20,506 bases of DNA from Acidianus hospitalis (GTDB lineage: Archaea > Thermoproteota > Thermoprotei_A > Sulfolobales > Sulfolobaceae). Numbering within the stretch: the first letter of the stretch is position 1; every line of letters starts with the position of its first letter. The position numbers were made by a program, and so were the translations under genes. Location: positions 1 through 20,506 of the forward strand of contig JAWDOK010000019.1 of assembly GCA_046533895.1 (NCBI GenBank), given 5' to 3'. The notes under the pieces are model-generated. The model worked only from the letters and a program-made list of their open reading frames with translations, had not been told where the DNA came from and made no database searches. Below are positions 1-6,193 of the stretch, piece after piece.

Positions 1-2
1 CA

Positions 3-56
3 GAAAGAATAATCAATTTCCTAGAGGAGGTAGCCAAAAACGTCAAGTTGGGTTAA
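3..56 (+). CDS. C-terminal end of a HEPN-domain protein (cut by window edge)
   Basis: An open frame enters from the left edge and ends at TAA 54-56. The 17 visible residues run ERIINFLEEVAKNVKLG, an amphipathic helix. It overlaps a nucleotidyltransferase frame, the usual order of HEPN-MNT pairs (compare 4885-5657), so HEPN identity is inferred from the neighbour rather than from a domain. The frame is also kept open around a strong Shine-Dalgarno that serves the next gene. Confidence 0.45.
   Translation, partial: ERIINFLEEVAKNVKLG
24..31 (+). promoter_or_regulatory. Strong Shine-Dalgarno for the nucleotidyltransferase
   Basis: GAGGAGGT lies inside the upstream coding frame and ends 8 nt before ACG at 40-42, an ideal spacing for translation start. 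No ATG, GTG or TTG of any frame sits at a suitable distance and opens the downstream gene. This site therefore decides the start of the next gene. Confidence 0.6.
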
Positions 57-384
57 GTTCAGATTTTCGCATTTAAGAAGATGGAGGGAATACGCAGAAA
101 AGATTGCAAGGGCTGTACACGATATAGAACCTAATGCGGAAGTTTATGTGATAGGAGGTGTTGCGGAAAATAGAATTACTGTACTTAGCGACATTGATAT
201 TCTCATAGTCATAAAAAGGAAACTTTCTGGAAAGGAAAGAAAAGAGCTATCTAAAAAGGTATTAACTAGGGCTATGGACTTTTATGACCTTCCTTTCGAT
301 GCCCCGGTAGAGCTCCATATTGAAGATGAAGAAAATGCAAAAAGATTCTTCTCTATCTCTAAGAAGGTCATTAAAATTACTTAA
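40..384 (+). CDS. MNT-type nucleotidyltransferase, probable ACG start
   Basis: Minimal nucleotidyltransferase of the DNA polymerase beta superfamily, probably the partner of the HEPN protein just upstream; in characterised HEPN-MNT pairs the MNT modifies and neutralises its partner. The core motif is visible as VIGGVAENR followed by SDIDILIV (GG replaces the usual GS), with a later acidic strand VELHIED as the likely third carboxylate. The first ordinary start in frame is GTG at 148, which would delete the helix before the motif. Coding-like sequence (WREYAEKIARAV) extends upstream to a TAG at 31-33 with no ATG/GTG/TTG. ACG 40-42, 8 nt after GAGGAGGT, gives a 114-residue protein of normal family length beginning (M)SSWVKFRF. 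Either ACG is used, or the ATG has been lost by one transition or a base error. Confidence 0.75.
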   Translation, partial: TSSWVKFRFSHLRRWREYAEKIARAVHDIEPNAEVYVIGGVAENRITVLSDIDILIVIKRKLSGKERKELSKKVLTRAMDFYDLPFDAPVELHIEDEENAKRFFSISKKVIKIT

Positions 385-425
385 TGAATAAAAACAGAGA
401 TAAAATTTATTAATTATCATGTACT

Positions 426-895
426 CTAGCTGGACGCTAATTCCTTTATCTTTTCTTCAATTTCAGAATAAGGCGGTTCTATTGCTGGATTATCCGAAAC
501 CCATTTATAAACTATTTTACCGTCCTTATCTATTATAAATACAGATCTTTTAGCAGTACGTAACCTTTTAAACCAGGGAACTCCCATGCAATTCCGAACA
601 ACTTTACTGCTTCCCTGTTATAATCGCTTAAAATTGGGAAATTAATTTTATTATATTCTTTAAAAGCCTTATTACTAAATGGTGGATCTACACTTATTCC
701 CAGCACGATAGCATTAAGGTTATTAAACTTAGATAATGAGTCCCTGAAGGTGCACATTTCTTTAGTGCATACTGACGTAAAGGCTGCAGGATAAAATGCT
801 AAAACTACTACTTTTCCTTTAAAGTCAGACAGTCTGACTGGCTTTAATTCAGTATCCACTAGTTCGATATCTGGAACTTTTTCTCCTATTTCCAT
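426..895 (-). pseudogene. Peroxiredoxin (AhpC/TSA, Bcp-like), frameshifted
   Basis: Thiol peroxidase that would reduce peroxides in the cytoplasm. The N-terminal 120 codons carry a normal thioredoxin-fold peroxiredoxin: GEKVPDIEL, strand VVVLAFYP, then TSVCTKEMC with peroxidatic Cys43 and a resolving Cys48 five residues on, the Bcp arrangement. After FPGLKGY the frame runs into a stop at about 533, but the -1 frame continues without a gap as KRSVFIIDKDGKIVYKW and ends PPYSEIEEKIKELASS at TAG 426-428. Together they give about 156 residues, normal for the family. The break lies near 551-563, where one A missing from AAAA would explain it. A TATA-like GTTTAAATAC about 25 nt before the ATG suggests the promoter is intact. 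Real mutation, assembly error and recoding are all possible. Confidence 0.85.
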
Positions 896-1038
896 ATACT
901 TAATAATGATTAGAAAGTATTTAAACTAACATATAATTGAGTATAAACTCTATATATTCTAGAATTTATTAGTAATTGCAACACAAAAAGAAGTTCTCTA
1001 TTATACTTTTAATTTAAAAATCGTATATAATCATACGC

Positions 1039-1518
1039 ATGGTAGAGGAGATAGAAAAACCTTGGGTAGACTCTAAGAAATACCAAGAAGACAGATTTAA
1101 GGAAGCATTATATGAGGCAGATCTAGCAGAGAGATTCTTAAATGATGGACTAATAAGGAATTCAGCCGGAAAAGCTTACCAAGCTGTTAAAGCGTATGTA
1201 GCAGGGTTAGCAATAAACTATAGAGATTTACTATCTAAATACTTCCCAGGTAAAAGGAGATTATCGCCAAGGAAAGTTGTGGAAAGAGTTGACTGGATTA
1301 TAGCTATTATGCCATCAACTAGATTAAGGGAAATAGCTAGTATAATAAACGACGATAAACTTAGATTAATTGTAGAAATAGCTATAGATTTACACGAATT
1401 CCAGTACAACGGACTTGATAAGGATAGCGAGATTTCAAGATACCCAAATGAGGAACTTGTAAAAAAGGACATCCTAGAAGTAACAAATTTCATTAAGAGT
1501 AGGGTAAAAACTCCGTAA
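1039..1518 (+). CDS. PaREP1/HEPN-like helical protein
   Basis: A 159-residue, almost wholly helical protein. The segment AEDL-like EADLAERFLNDGLIRNSAGKAYQAVKA resembles the PaREP1/HEPN pattern (helix, short turn, then an A-rich second helix with a conserved K/A-A-Y/W core). PaREP1-type proteins are abundant in Crenarchaeota and have no firm biochemical role; some HEPN relatives are RNases, but no RX4-6H motif is evident here. An AT-rich TATA-like tract (TTTTAATTTAAAAA) ends about 20 nt before the ATG, fitting a near-leaderless mRNA. It is divergent from the peroxiredoxin. Family assignment is from pattern only. Confidence 0.6.
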   Translation: MVEEIEKPWVDSKKYQEDRFKEALYEADLAERFLNDGLIRNSAGKAYQAVKAYVAGLAINYRDLLSKYFPGKRRLSPRKVVERVDWIIAIMPSTRLREIASIINDDKLRLIVEIAIDLHEFQYNGLDKDSEISRYPNEELVKKDILEVTNFIKSRVKTP

Positions 1519-1590
1519 AGCTAAACTTAAAAAGAAATTAAACCTGTACGCGAAAGCTAATTTTAAAAAATATACTTCTAAAAGGAAAAT

Positions 1591-1845
1591 ATGAATCCTC
1601 CTACTCCTATGATTAAGAGGCCTAATTACTCTTTTGAATATCCTCATGAAAGGAAAAGTACTAGGGAAGGAAGAGGATTTAGTTTAGGAGAACTTAAGGC
1701 TGCAAATTTAACTCCTGAAAAGGCTAGAAAACTTGGATTAAGAGTTGATAAGAGAAGGAAGTCCGTTCATCAGGAAAATGTTGATGCCCTTAAAAAATAT
1801 TTAGATGAATCAAATAAAGAAAAGAGCACACAATCTAAGACATAA
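1591..1845 (+). CDS. rpl13e: 50S ribosomal protein L13e
   Basis: An 84-residue basic protein of the large ribosomal subunit, shared by eukaryotes and Crenarchaeota. Recognisable segments are IKRPNYSFEYPHERK, GRGFSLGELKAANLTPEKARKLG and VDKRRKSVHQENVDALKKYL, which match the archaeal L13e pattern; the tail is charged and probably disordered. Archaeal copies are much shorter than the eukaryotic protein, as here. The ATG follows an AT-rich promoter-like tract (TAATTTTAAAAAATATA) by about 17 nt. It stands alone, not in a ribosomal operon. Confidence 0.93.
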   Translation: MNPPTPMIKRPNYSFEYPHERKSTREGRGFSLGELKAANLTPEKARKLGLRVDKRRKSVHQENVDALKKYLDESNKEKSTQSKT

Positions 1846-1928
1846 GGATTTCTCAGTTATTATTAAAATAAATTTTTATGCTTAACGTCAAATAATTTTT
1901 TAAATACGTTTTATTACCATTTTGTGAG

Positions 1929-3533
1929 ATGGCTAAGGAAGTATTTTTACGTCAATCTTCCGGCCTAGTAAGAGATGTAAGCCCATGGCCTTCAATGCTA
2001 GCTAACTGGGCTTTAATAACTGGAGGCACCCCTCTTTTAATAATCTCATGGCTATGGTTAGCTCCTGGAGCCAATTGGGCTTTAGCTTATTTAATCACGT
2101 TAATTCCAACCCTAGGTATGGCTTTCCTATACTACATTGCTGCAGCATCAATGCCTAGGGCTGGAGCAGATTACGTGTTTAATAGTAGGGCAATCCACCC
2201 TGCTGTCGGTTTTGCAAATTATTGGGGTTTATTTATAGCCTTCGTCCTCTCTCAAGGATTTTACAGTTATTTGGGGGCGAGCTGGTTAGGTTACTTATTT
2301 ACGGGTTTAGGGCTTTATTATCATTCCTCCTACTTACTTTCCATTGGCTCTTTCTTCTCGTCAAAGCTTGGAAGAATAATTTGGGGACTTCTTGTAGGAA
2401 CATTAATAACCTCAGCAATAGCTTTTTCAACTAGGTTTCATTGGAGATTTGTGCTTATAACAGGGATAATAAGTGTAATAGCAAATATTATAATGTTCAT
2501 TGCGCTCTTGGAAATAAATCCTTCAGTCTTTTCTAGCGTCTTGTCATCATTTAGCGGGATTTCAAATGCAACTCAAAGCGTCATATCTTGTGCAGAAAGC
2601 AATGGTCTAAAGTTTTACCCAGTTATTTACGCAACTTTGTTAGCATCTCCTGCAGTTTGGTACTATTATAGTTGGTACAATGTTCCTGCATCTTGGTCTG
2701 GAGAAATGAAGAAAGTTAGGTTTAACGTCTTCCTTTCAATAGTAGTAGCAATTATACTTTCTGCAGTGTACTATATTCTATTTACACAGCTAAACTTAGA
2801 TTCCTTTGGGGCTAAATTTCTAACTTCTTATTCATTCCTTTACTATAAGAAATGTTGTTGTGGGTTGAATATTACTAACCCATTAATATGTAACCTTTCG
2901 TCTATAGGGGCTTTTACTCCGTTCTTTGCGTTACTAGTTCTTGGAAATCCGATCCTTTACATAATAATGTTCATAGCAATTTGGTTACCTAACTACTATA
3001 GTGGTCCCCCATTAGTTGTTGGATTATCCAGATACTTATTCTCATGGTCCTTCGATAGGATAATGCCATCTTGGATGGCAGACGTTGATGAAAGGTTTAA
3101 CGCCCCCTTGAAATCCATCATATTAATAACGATACTCTCTGCCATAGGAGTTATAATGTATGCGTATTTACCGATACTTTCACTAGTAGACGTAACAGTA
3201 GCTTTCGAAATAAGTTATGCAATATTTGCATTATCAGTAGCATTAATGCCGTTCTTAAGGAGAGAACTTTTTGAGACTGCTGTCATTGTTAAGAGGAGGA
3301 TTTTGGGAATACCAGTAATTAGCTTAATAGGATTCTCAACCTTCAGCTTTCTAGTTTACATTACTTATATTACTTGGGGAAATCCAGTACTCTTGCCAGT
3401 TAATTTACCTACAATACTTTCCTTGGTATTCATGTACGGCTCAGGATTTGCGATATATTACATAGCTAAATTAATAAACCTAAGAAAAGGTGTTGATGTA
3501 AGCCTTGTCTTTAAGGAAATACCTCCAGAATAA
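1929..3533 (+). CDS. APC-family amino acid permease
   Basis: A 534-residue integral membrane carrier. About 12 hydrophobic segments can be read. The first membrane pair begins near residue 25 (NWALITGGTPLLIISWLWLAP-like) and is followed by AAASMPRAGADYVFNSRAIHPAVGFANYWG, the APC consensus region of TM2-3 (P-R-(A/S)-G-G-x-Y). The likely role is proton- or ion-coupled uptake of amino acids or a related organic nitrogen compound; the substrate cannot be told. The predicted loop after TM7 holds three adjacent cysteines (309-311) and a fourth about 11 residues on, unusual for this family and possibly a disulfide on the outside of the cell. A TATA-like TTTTTTAAATACG sits about 25 nt upstream of the ATG. 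The gene ends in a T-rich terminator region. Confidence 0.88.
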   Translation: MAKEVFLRQSSGLVRDVSPWPSMLANWALITGGTPLLIISWLWLAPGANWALAYLITLIPTLGMAFLYYIAAASMPRAGADYVFNSRAIHPAVGFANYWGLFIAFVLSQGFYSYLGASWLGYLFTGLGLYYHSSYLLSIGSFFSSKLGRIIWGLLVGTLITSAIAFSTRFHWRFVLITGIISVIANIIMFIALLEINPSVFSSVLSSFSGISNATQSVISCAESNGLKFYPVIYATLLASPAVWYYYSWYNVPASWSGEMKKVRFNVFLSIVVAIILSAVYYILFTQLNLDSFGAKFLTSYSFLYYKKCCCGLNITNPLICNLSSIGAFTPFFALLVLGNPILYIIMFIAIWLPNYYSGPPLVVGLSRYLFSWSFDRIMPSWMADVDERFNAPLKSIILITILSAIGVIMYAYLPILSLVDVTVAFEISYAIFALSVALMPFLRRELFETAVIVKRRILGIPVISLIGFSTFSFLVYITYITWGNPVLLPVNLPTILSLVFMYGSGFAIYYIAKLINLRKGVDVSLVFKEIPPE

Positions 3534-3536
3534 GAA

Positions 3537-3580
3537 AAAGTATTTTTCTTTCTTACTTTCTTTCTTACCTTTTTACTTCT
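3537..3580 (+). terminator. T-rich archaeal terminator between convergent genes
   Basis: Right after the permease stop the plus strand carries repeated T and pyrimidine runs (TTTTTCTTTCTTAC, CTTTCTTACCTTTTTAC). Archaeal RNA polymerase stops at such U-tracts without a hairpin. The next gene ends on the other strand at 3582. Confidence 0.55.
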
Positions 3581-3581
3581 C

Positions 3582-4811
3582 TCACATTAGCATATAGGAT
3601 ATTACTTTTAGATCCGAAAGTATGTAACTAATCCTCACATACTCGTTTGGCTCATGTGCAGTCTCGTCACAAGTCATCCAAACTACGGGATTCAATCCAA
3701 GGGACCTTAGATATTTTGCGTAAGTACCTCCTCCTATGCCTATTGCCTTAGCATCAATACCTTTTACTGCCTTTATTGCATTCTTTAACAACTTTACGGT
3801 CTCCGAATTCTCGTCAGTAGGTCTTGTAGTATCTTCTCTATTAACTACCTCAACTTCAACCTTACAATTATTTTCTGCCTCAAATCTTTTTACAATTTCA
3901 TTTATTGTATTCAAAACGTCATCAACGTCGTATTGAGGAAGAATTCTACAGTCCATGTAAAATGTATGCTTCCCCGGTATAGTATTTACGTTTTCTACGT
4001 TCTTCTCAACTTTAGTTATTTCAAATGTTGAAGTAGGCGGTTCAAATAGTTCATTTTTCGCATCATATTTTTCGTGAAGTTCTTCATAAAGAGTAACGCC
4101 TAATATCATTGAAAGAAGGTGAGCGTTTATCCCTTTCTCTGGAGTGCTTGCGTGAGCTTGTTTGCCTATTACTGTAAATTTCAACCACAAAATACTTTTT
4201 TCTGCAACTTCAATCATTGAGCCTTCCGGATTGCCTGCGTCTGGAATTAATATTATATCATCCTTGTTAAATAAGGAGTAATTTTTAGCCAAGTATGAAA
4301 CTCCGTACTTACTTCCGGTCTCCTCATCTGCTGAAATTAGCAAGGAAAAATTAATGTTAGGAGTGAGATTTAATTCCTTAAGAACTTTAGCTAGCGTAAT
4401 TCCTAATACAATTGCTTGTCCATCATCCTCAACCCCCCTACCGTAAATATAATCTCCGTCGACGGTAACGCTAAAAGGATCGAATTTCCATAAGCTCCTA
4501 TCTCCCTCAGGGACGGTATCCATGTGAGCTATAATCCATAAAGTCTTACTTTGATTTCTTCCTTTTATTGTTCCGATAAGGTTAGGTCTTACTTTTGAAG
4601 GAACTCTTTCATCTTTTACGTCTATCTCCTTAACTTCGTCAAAGTATTTTTCCATAATTTCCTTTAATTTCATAGCTCTAGAATATTCTCCTTCACCACC
4701 GTTTTCCGGACCTAATGATTTAATAGGAATGAATTCCTTATAGAGAGAAATAATAAAATCTCTCTGATTATCGATCTCTTTATATAAACTTTCCAATGAT
4801 TTTTGTTCCAT
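3582..4811 (-). CDS. M20-family metallopeptidase/deacylase
   Basis: A 409-residue di-zinc hydrolase of the ArgE/DapE/CPG2/ACY1 group, cytoplasmic. Metal-site motifs are all present: AHMDTVPEGD (His96, Asp98), GRGVEDDGQ (Asp129), ADEETGS (catalytic Glu163 with Glu164), IPDAG (Asp191) and a C-terminal AHEPNEYV (His386). Between about residues 205 and 320 is the lid/dimer domain starting LKFTVIGKQAHAS. Acyl-amino acid, dipeptide or N-acetyl substrates are typical; the exact one is not visible, and annotations such as acetylornithine deacetylase would be guesses. Its promoter (TATA-like GCTTATTTT) is bracketed by a 7-bp inverted repeat, suggesting repression. It converges on the permease gene. 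Confidence 0.9.
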   Translation of the reverse strand: MEQKSLESLYKEIDNQRDFIISLYKEFIPIKSLGPENGGEGEYSRAMKLKEIMEKYFDEVKEIDVKDERVPSKVRPNLIGTIKGRNQSKTLWIIAHMDTVPEGDRSLWKFDPFSVTVDGDYIYGRGVEDDGQAIVLGITLAKVLKELNLTPNINFSLLISADEETGSKYGVSYLAKNYSLFNKDDIILIPDAGNPEGSMIEVAEKSILWLKFTVIGKQAHASTPEKGINAHLLSMILGVTLYEELHEKYDAKNELFEPPTSTFEITKVEKNVENVNTIPGKHTFYMDCRILPQYDVDDVLNTINEIVKRFEAENNCKVEVEVVNREDTTRPTDENSETVKLLKNAIKAVKGIDAKAIGIGGGTYAKYLRSLGLNPVVWMTCDETAHEPNEYVRISYILSDLKVISYMLM

Positions 4812-4820
4812 ATTTCAAGG

Positions 4821-4852
4821 TAACACAAAAGGAAAATAAGCATTATGTGTTA
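4821..4852. promoter_or_regulatory. Inverted repeat flanking the M20 promoter (candidate operator)
   Basis: TAACACA (4821-4827) and TGTGTTA (4846-4852) form a perfect 7-bp inverted repeat with 18 nt between. Read from the minus strand, one arm lies just upstream of and the other just downstream of a TATA-like element about 25 nt before the M20 start. That is where an archaeal repressor would block TBP/TFB or RNA polymerase. Regulator unknown. Confidence 0.35.
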
Positions 4853-4884
4853 AGACCTAATCACTTTTATTCTATATTGAGCTA

Positions 4885-5271
4885 ATGCTAATAATGAGTA
4901 GTAACGATGATGTAAATTTACTTCTTAAAAGGGCAGAAAAATTCAGAAAAGATAGTATTACAGCATATCAAGAAGGATATTACGATATTTCCTGCTTTTA
5001 CGCTGAACAAGCAGTGCAATTAAAAGCAAAAGCATTTATTTTAAAGAATCTAGGTTTTATGCCAAGGATTCACGTAATAAGGGAATTACTTTCAATAATT
5101 TACAAATATACTGGAAACGAAAACATTAAGAACTTTATGGATAAAAATAGGAGAGAATTGAAAGAACTTGAGGAAGGATATACTGAGTCTAGGTACGGGT
5201 TCTCTCCTTACACTAAGGAAGATGCTGAGGTGTGTTTAAATTTAATGAATTCAATATTTAATTTAATATGA
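4885..5271 (+). CDS. HEPN-domain protein (partner of downstream MNT)
   Basis: A 128-residue helical protein. LLLKRAEKFRKDSITAYQEGYYDISCFYAEQAVQLKAKAFIL is the standard HEPN opening (helix, turn, then the F-x-A-E-Q-A-V-x-L-x-x-K-A helix). IHVIRELLS and the late helix ending in RYG-FSPYTKEDAE complete the fold. The RNase-type RX4-6H motif seen in HepT toxins is not apparent, so it may be of the substrate-binding HEPN kind. The ATG at 4894 fits better with a TATA-like TTTTATTC about 25 nt upstream and would shorten it by three residues. Its end overlaps the next start (ATGA), so the two are translationally coupled. Confidence 0.85.
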   Translation: MLIMSSNDDVNLLLKRAEKFRKDSITAYQEGYYDISCFYAEQAVQLKAKAFILKNLGFMPRIHVIRELLSIIYKYTGNENIKNFMDKNRRELKELEEGYTESRYGFSPYTKEDAEVCLNLMNSIFNLI

Positions 5272-5657
5272 AGAGTTTCCTAGACGTTTACGTGGAGTTC
5301 GTCAAAGAAAAAATGAACCTACTTGCGAATTTCTGTAAAATAGCACCAATAATATATGAAGCAATTAAGGAAGCACTAAAAGAATATAACTTGCAGGGAG
5401 AAATATATTTCCTTGGCTCCGTAATAAATGGAACTTACACGGCAGCAAGCGATATTGATGTTGCCATACTTCTAAATGAAATACCTAAAGAAAGGAAAGA
5501 GATAGAGGGAAAAGTTCTAGATTATGTAATTAACGAGGGCTTACCTGATTGGATTCCCATAGAGTTCCACTTTTTGACTCCTCACTCTTTTAAAATATTA
5601 AAAAAGGGTGGGGCAAATTTCGTTAAAGCTGAAGATTATATCTTAAACTGCAAGTGA
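5268..5657 (+). CDS. MNT-type nucleotidyltransferase
   Basis: A 129-residue minimal nucleotidyltransferase. The catalytic signature is complete: YFLGSVINGTYTAASDIDVAIL (G-S-x10-S-D-x-D, Asp pair at about 62 and 64), with IPIEFHFL as the strand that supplies the third acidic residue. It overlaps the HEPN gene by 4 nt. Known pairs act either as toxin-antitoxin modules, with the MNT AMPylating the HEPN protein, or have unknown roles; without the RX4-6H motif in the partner, a toxin function is not established here. Unlike the copy at the left edge, its start is an ordinary ATG. Confidence 0.88.
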   Translation: MKSFLDVYVEFVKEKMNLLANFCKIAPIIYEAIKEALKEYNLQGEIYFLGSVINGTYTAASDIDVAILLNEIPKERKEIEGKVLDYVINEGLPDWIPIEFHFLTPHSFKILKKGGANFVKAEDYILNCK

Positions 5658-5679
5658 AAATTATCTAGTCCCTACTATA

Positions 5680-5740
5680 TCTCTATATAGGTTATATACT
5701 TCTTTATGTTATATGAGGAACTATATTGAATATATAGAGA
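5680..5740. repeat. 10-bp inverted repeat upstream of the DUF3211-like gene
   Basis: TCTCTATATA (5680-5689) and TATATAGAGA (5731-5740) are perfect reverse complements separated by 41 nt, in a 116-nt gene-free gap. The right arm touches the TATA-like AAATATATATAG that lies about 25 nt before the ATG at 5774. The composition is very AT-rich, so chance is not excluded. Confidence 0.3.
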
Positions 5741-5773
5741 AAATATATATAGAAACTTCTTTTAGTTAAAATT

Positions 5774-6193
5774 ATGAAATTAACGAGTGAGATTAAAAAT
5801 GAGCACGGTACTAGTGTTTTAACTATACTATCAGATCCGTTTTTCTTGTTTCCCGCAATGTTAAAAGCTACTAATGTTGAGAAAATTGATAATAAATACA
5901 AAGTGGAAATTCCAATAAAGGGAGTATTCTATTTACCGTTTAATCTGATAACTTACGTGACGAGATATACTTCAATAAATTCGGTAAATTATGTTGTAAA
6001 CATTGCAGATTTCGCTGAACATAGATGGGGAAATATAAAAATAGACGTCGAAGATAAGAAAATGAAGTTAGACCTCGATATACCTCTGCCATTAGATTTT
6101 ATAAACTCAAAAATCCTTGGAAAAAGAATTAAAGAATTCGAGAAAAATTTCAATGAATTAATAAGAGTGGAAAGAATAAAAAGAAAAATCTAA
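5774..6193 (+). CDS. DUF3211-like (STK_08120-type) small protein, probable SRPBCC fold
   Basis: A 139-residue protein with no signal peptide or membrane segment. It starts with a short strand, then SVLTILSDPFFLFPAMLK, the helical pair typical of SRPBCC/START-like proteins, followed by alternating strands (NKYKVEIPIKGVF, VNYVVNIAD, WGNIKIDVED, KMKLDLDIPLP) and a long C-terminal helix (EFEKNFNELIRVERIKRKI). Length and pattern recall the Sulfolobales family typified by the S. tokodaii protein STK_08120; this is from memory of the family, not an alignment. Such folds bind hydrophobic ligands; no ligand can be named. Its stop codon abuts the stop codon of the MFS gene with no spacer. Confidence 0.6.
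   Translation: MKLTSEIKNEHGTSVLTILSDPFFLFPAMLKATNVEKIDNKYKVEIPIKGVFYLPFNLITYVTRYTSINSVNYVVNIADFAEHRWGNIKIDVEDKKMKLDLDIPLPLDFINSKILGKRIKEFEKNFNELIRVERIKRKI

Noticed and set aside
1218..1493. 91-codon minus-strand frame
   Set aside because: Antisense shadow of the PaREP1-like gene at 1039-1518; Ser/Leu/Ile-rich composition typical of reversed codons.
2222..2434. 70-codon frame in the permease gene
   Set aside because: Alternate frame of the APC permease; membrane-like residues come from U-rich codons.
3736..3936. 66-codon plus-strand frame
   Set aside because: Antisense to the well-supported M20 peptidase.
5704..5901. 65-codon minus-strand frame
   Set aside because: Crosses the promoter and start of the DUF3211-like gene; no family pattern.
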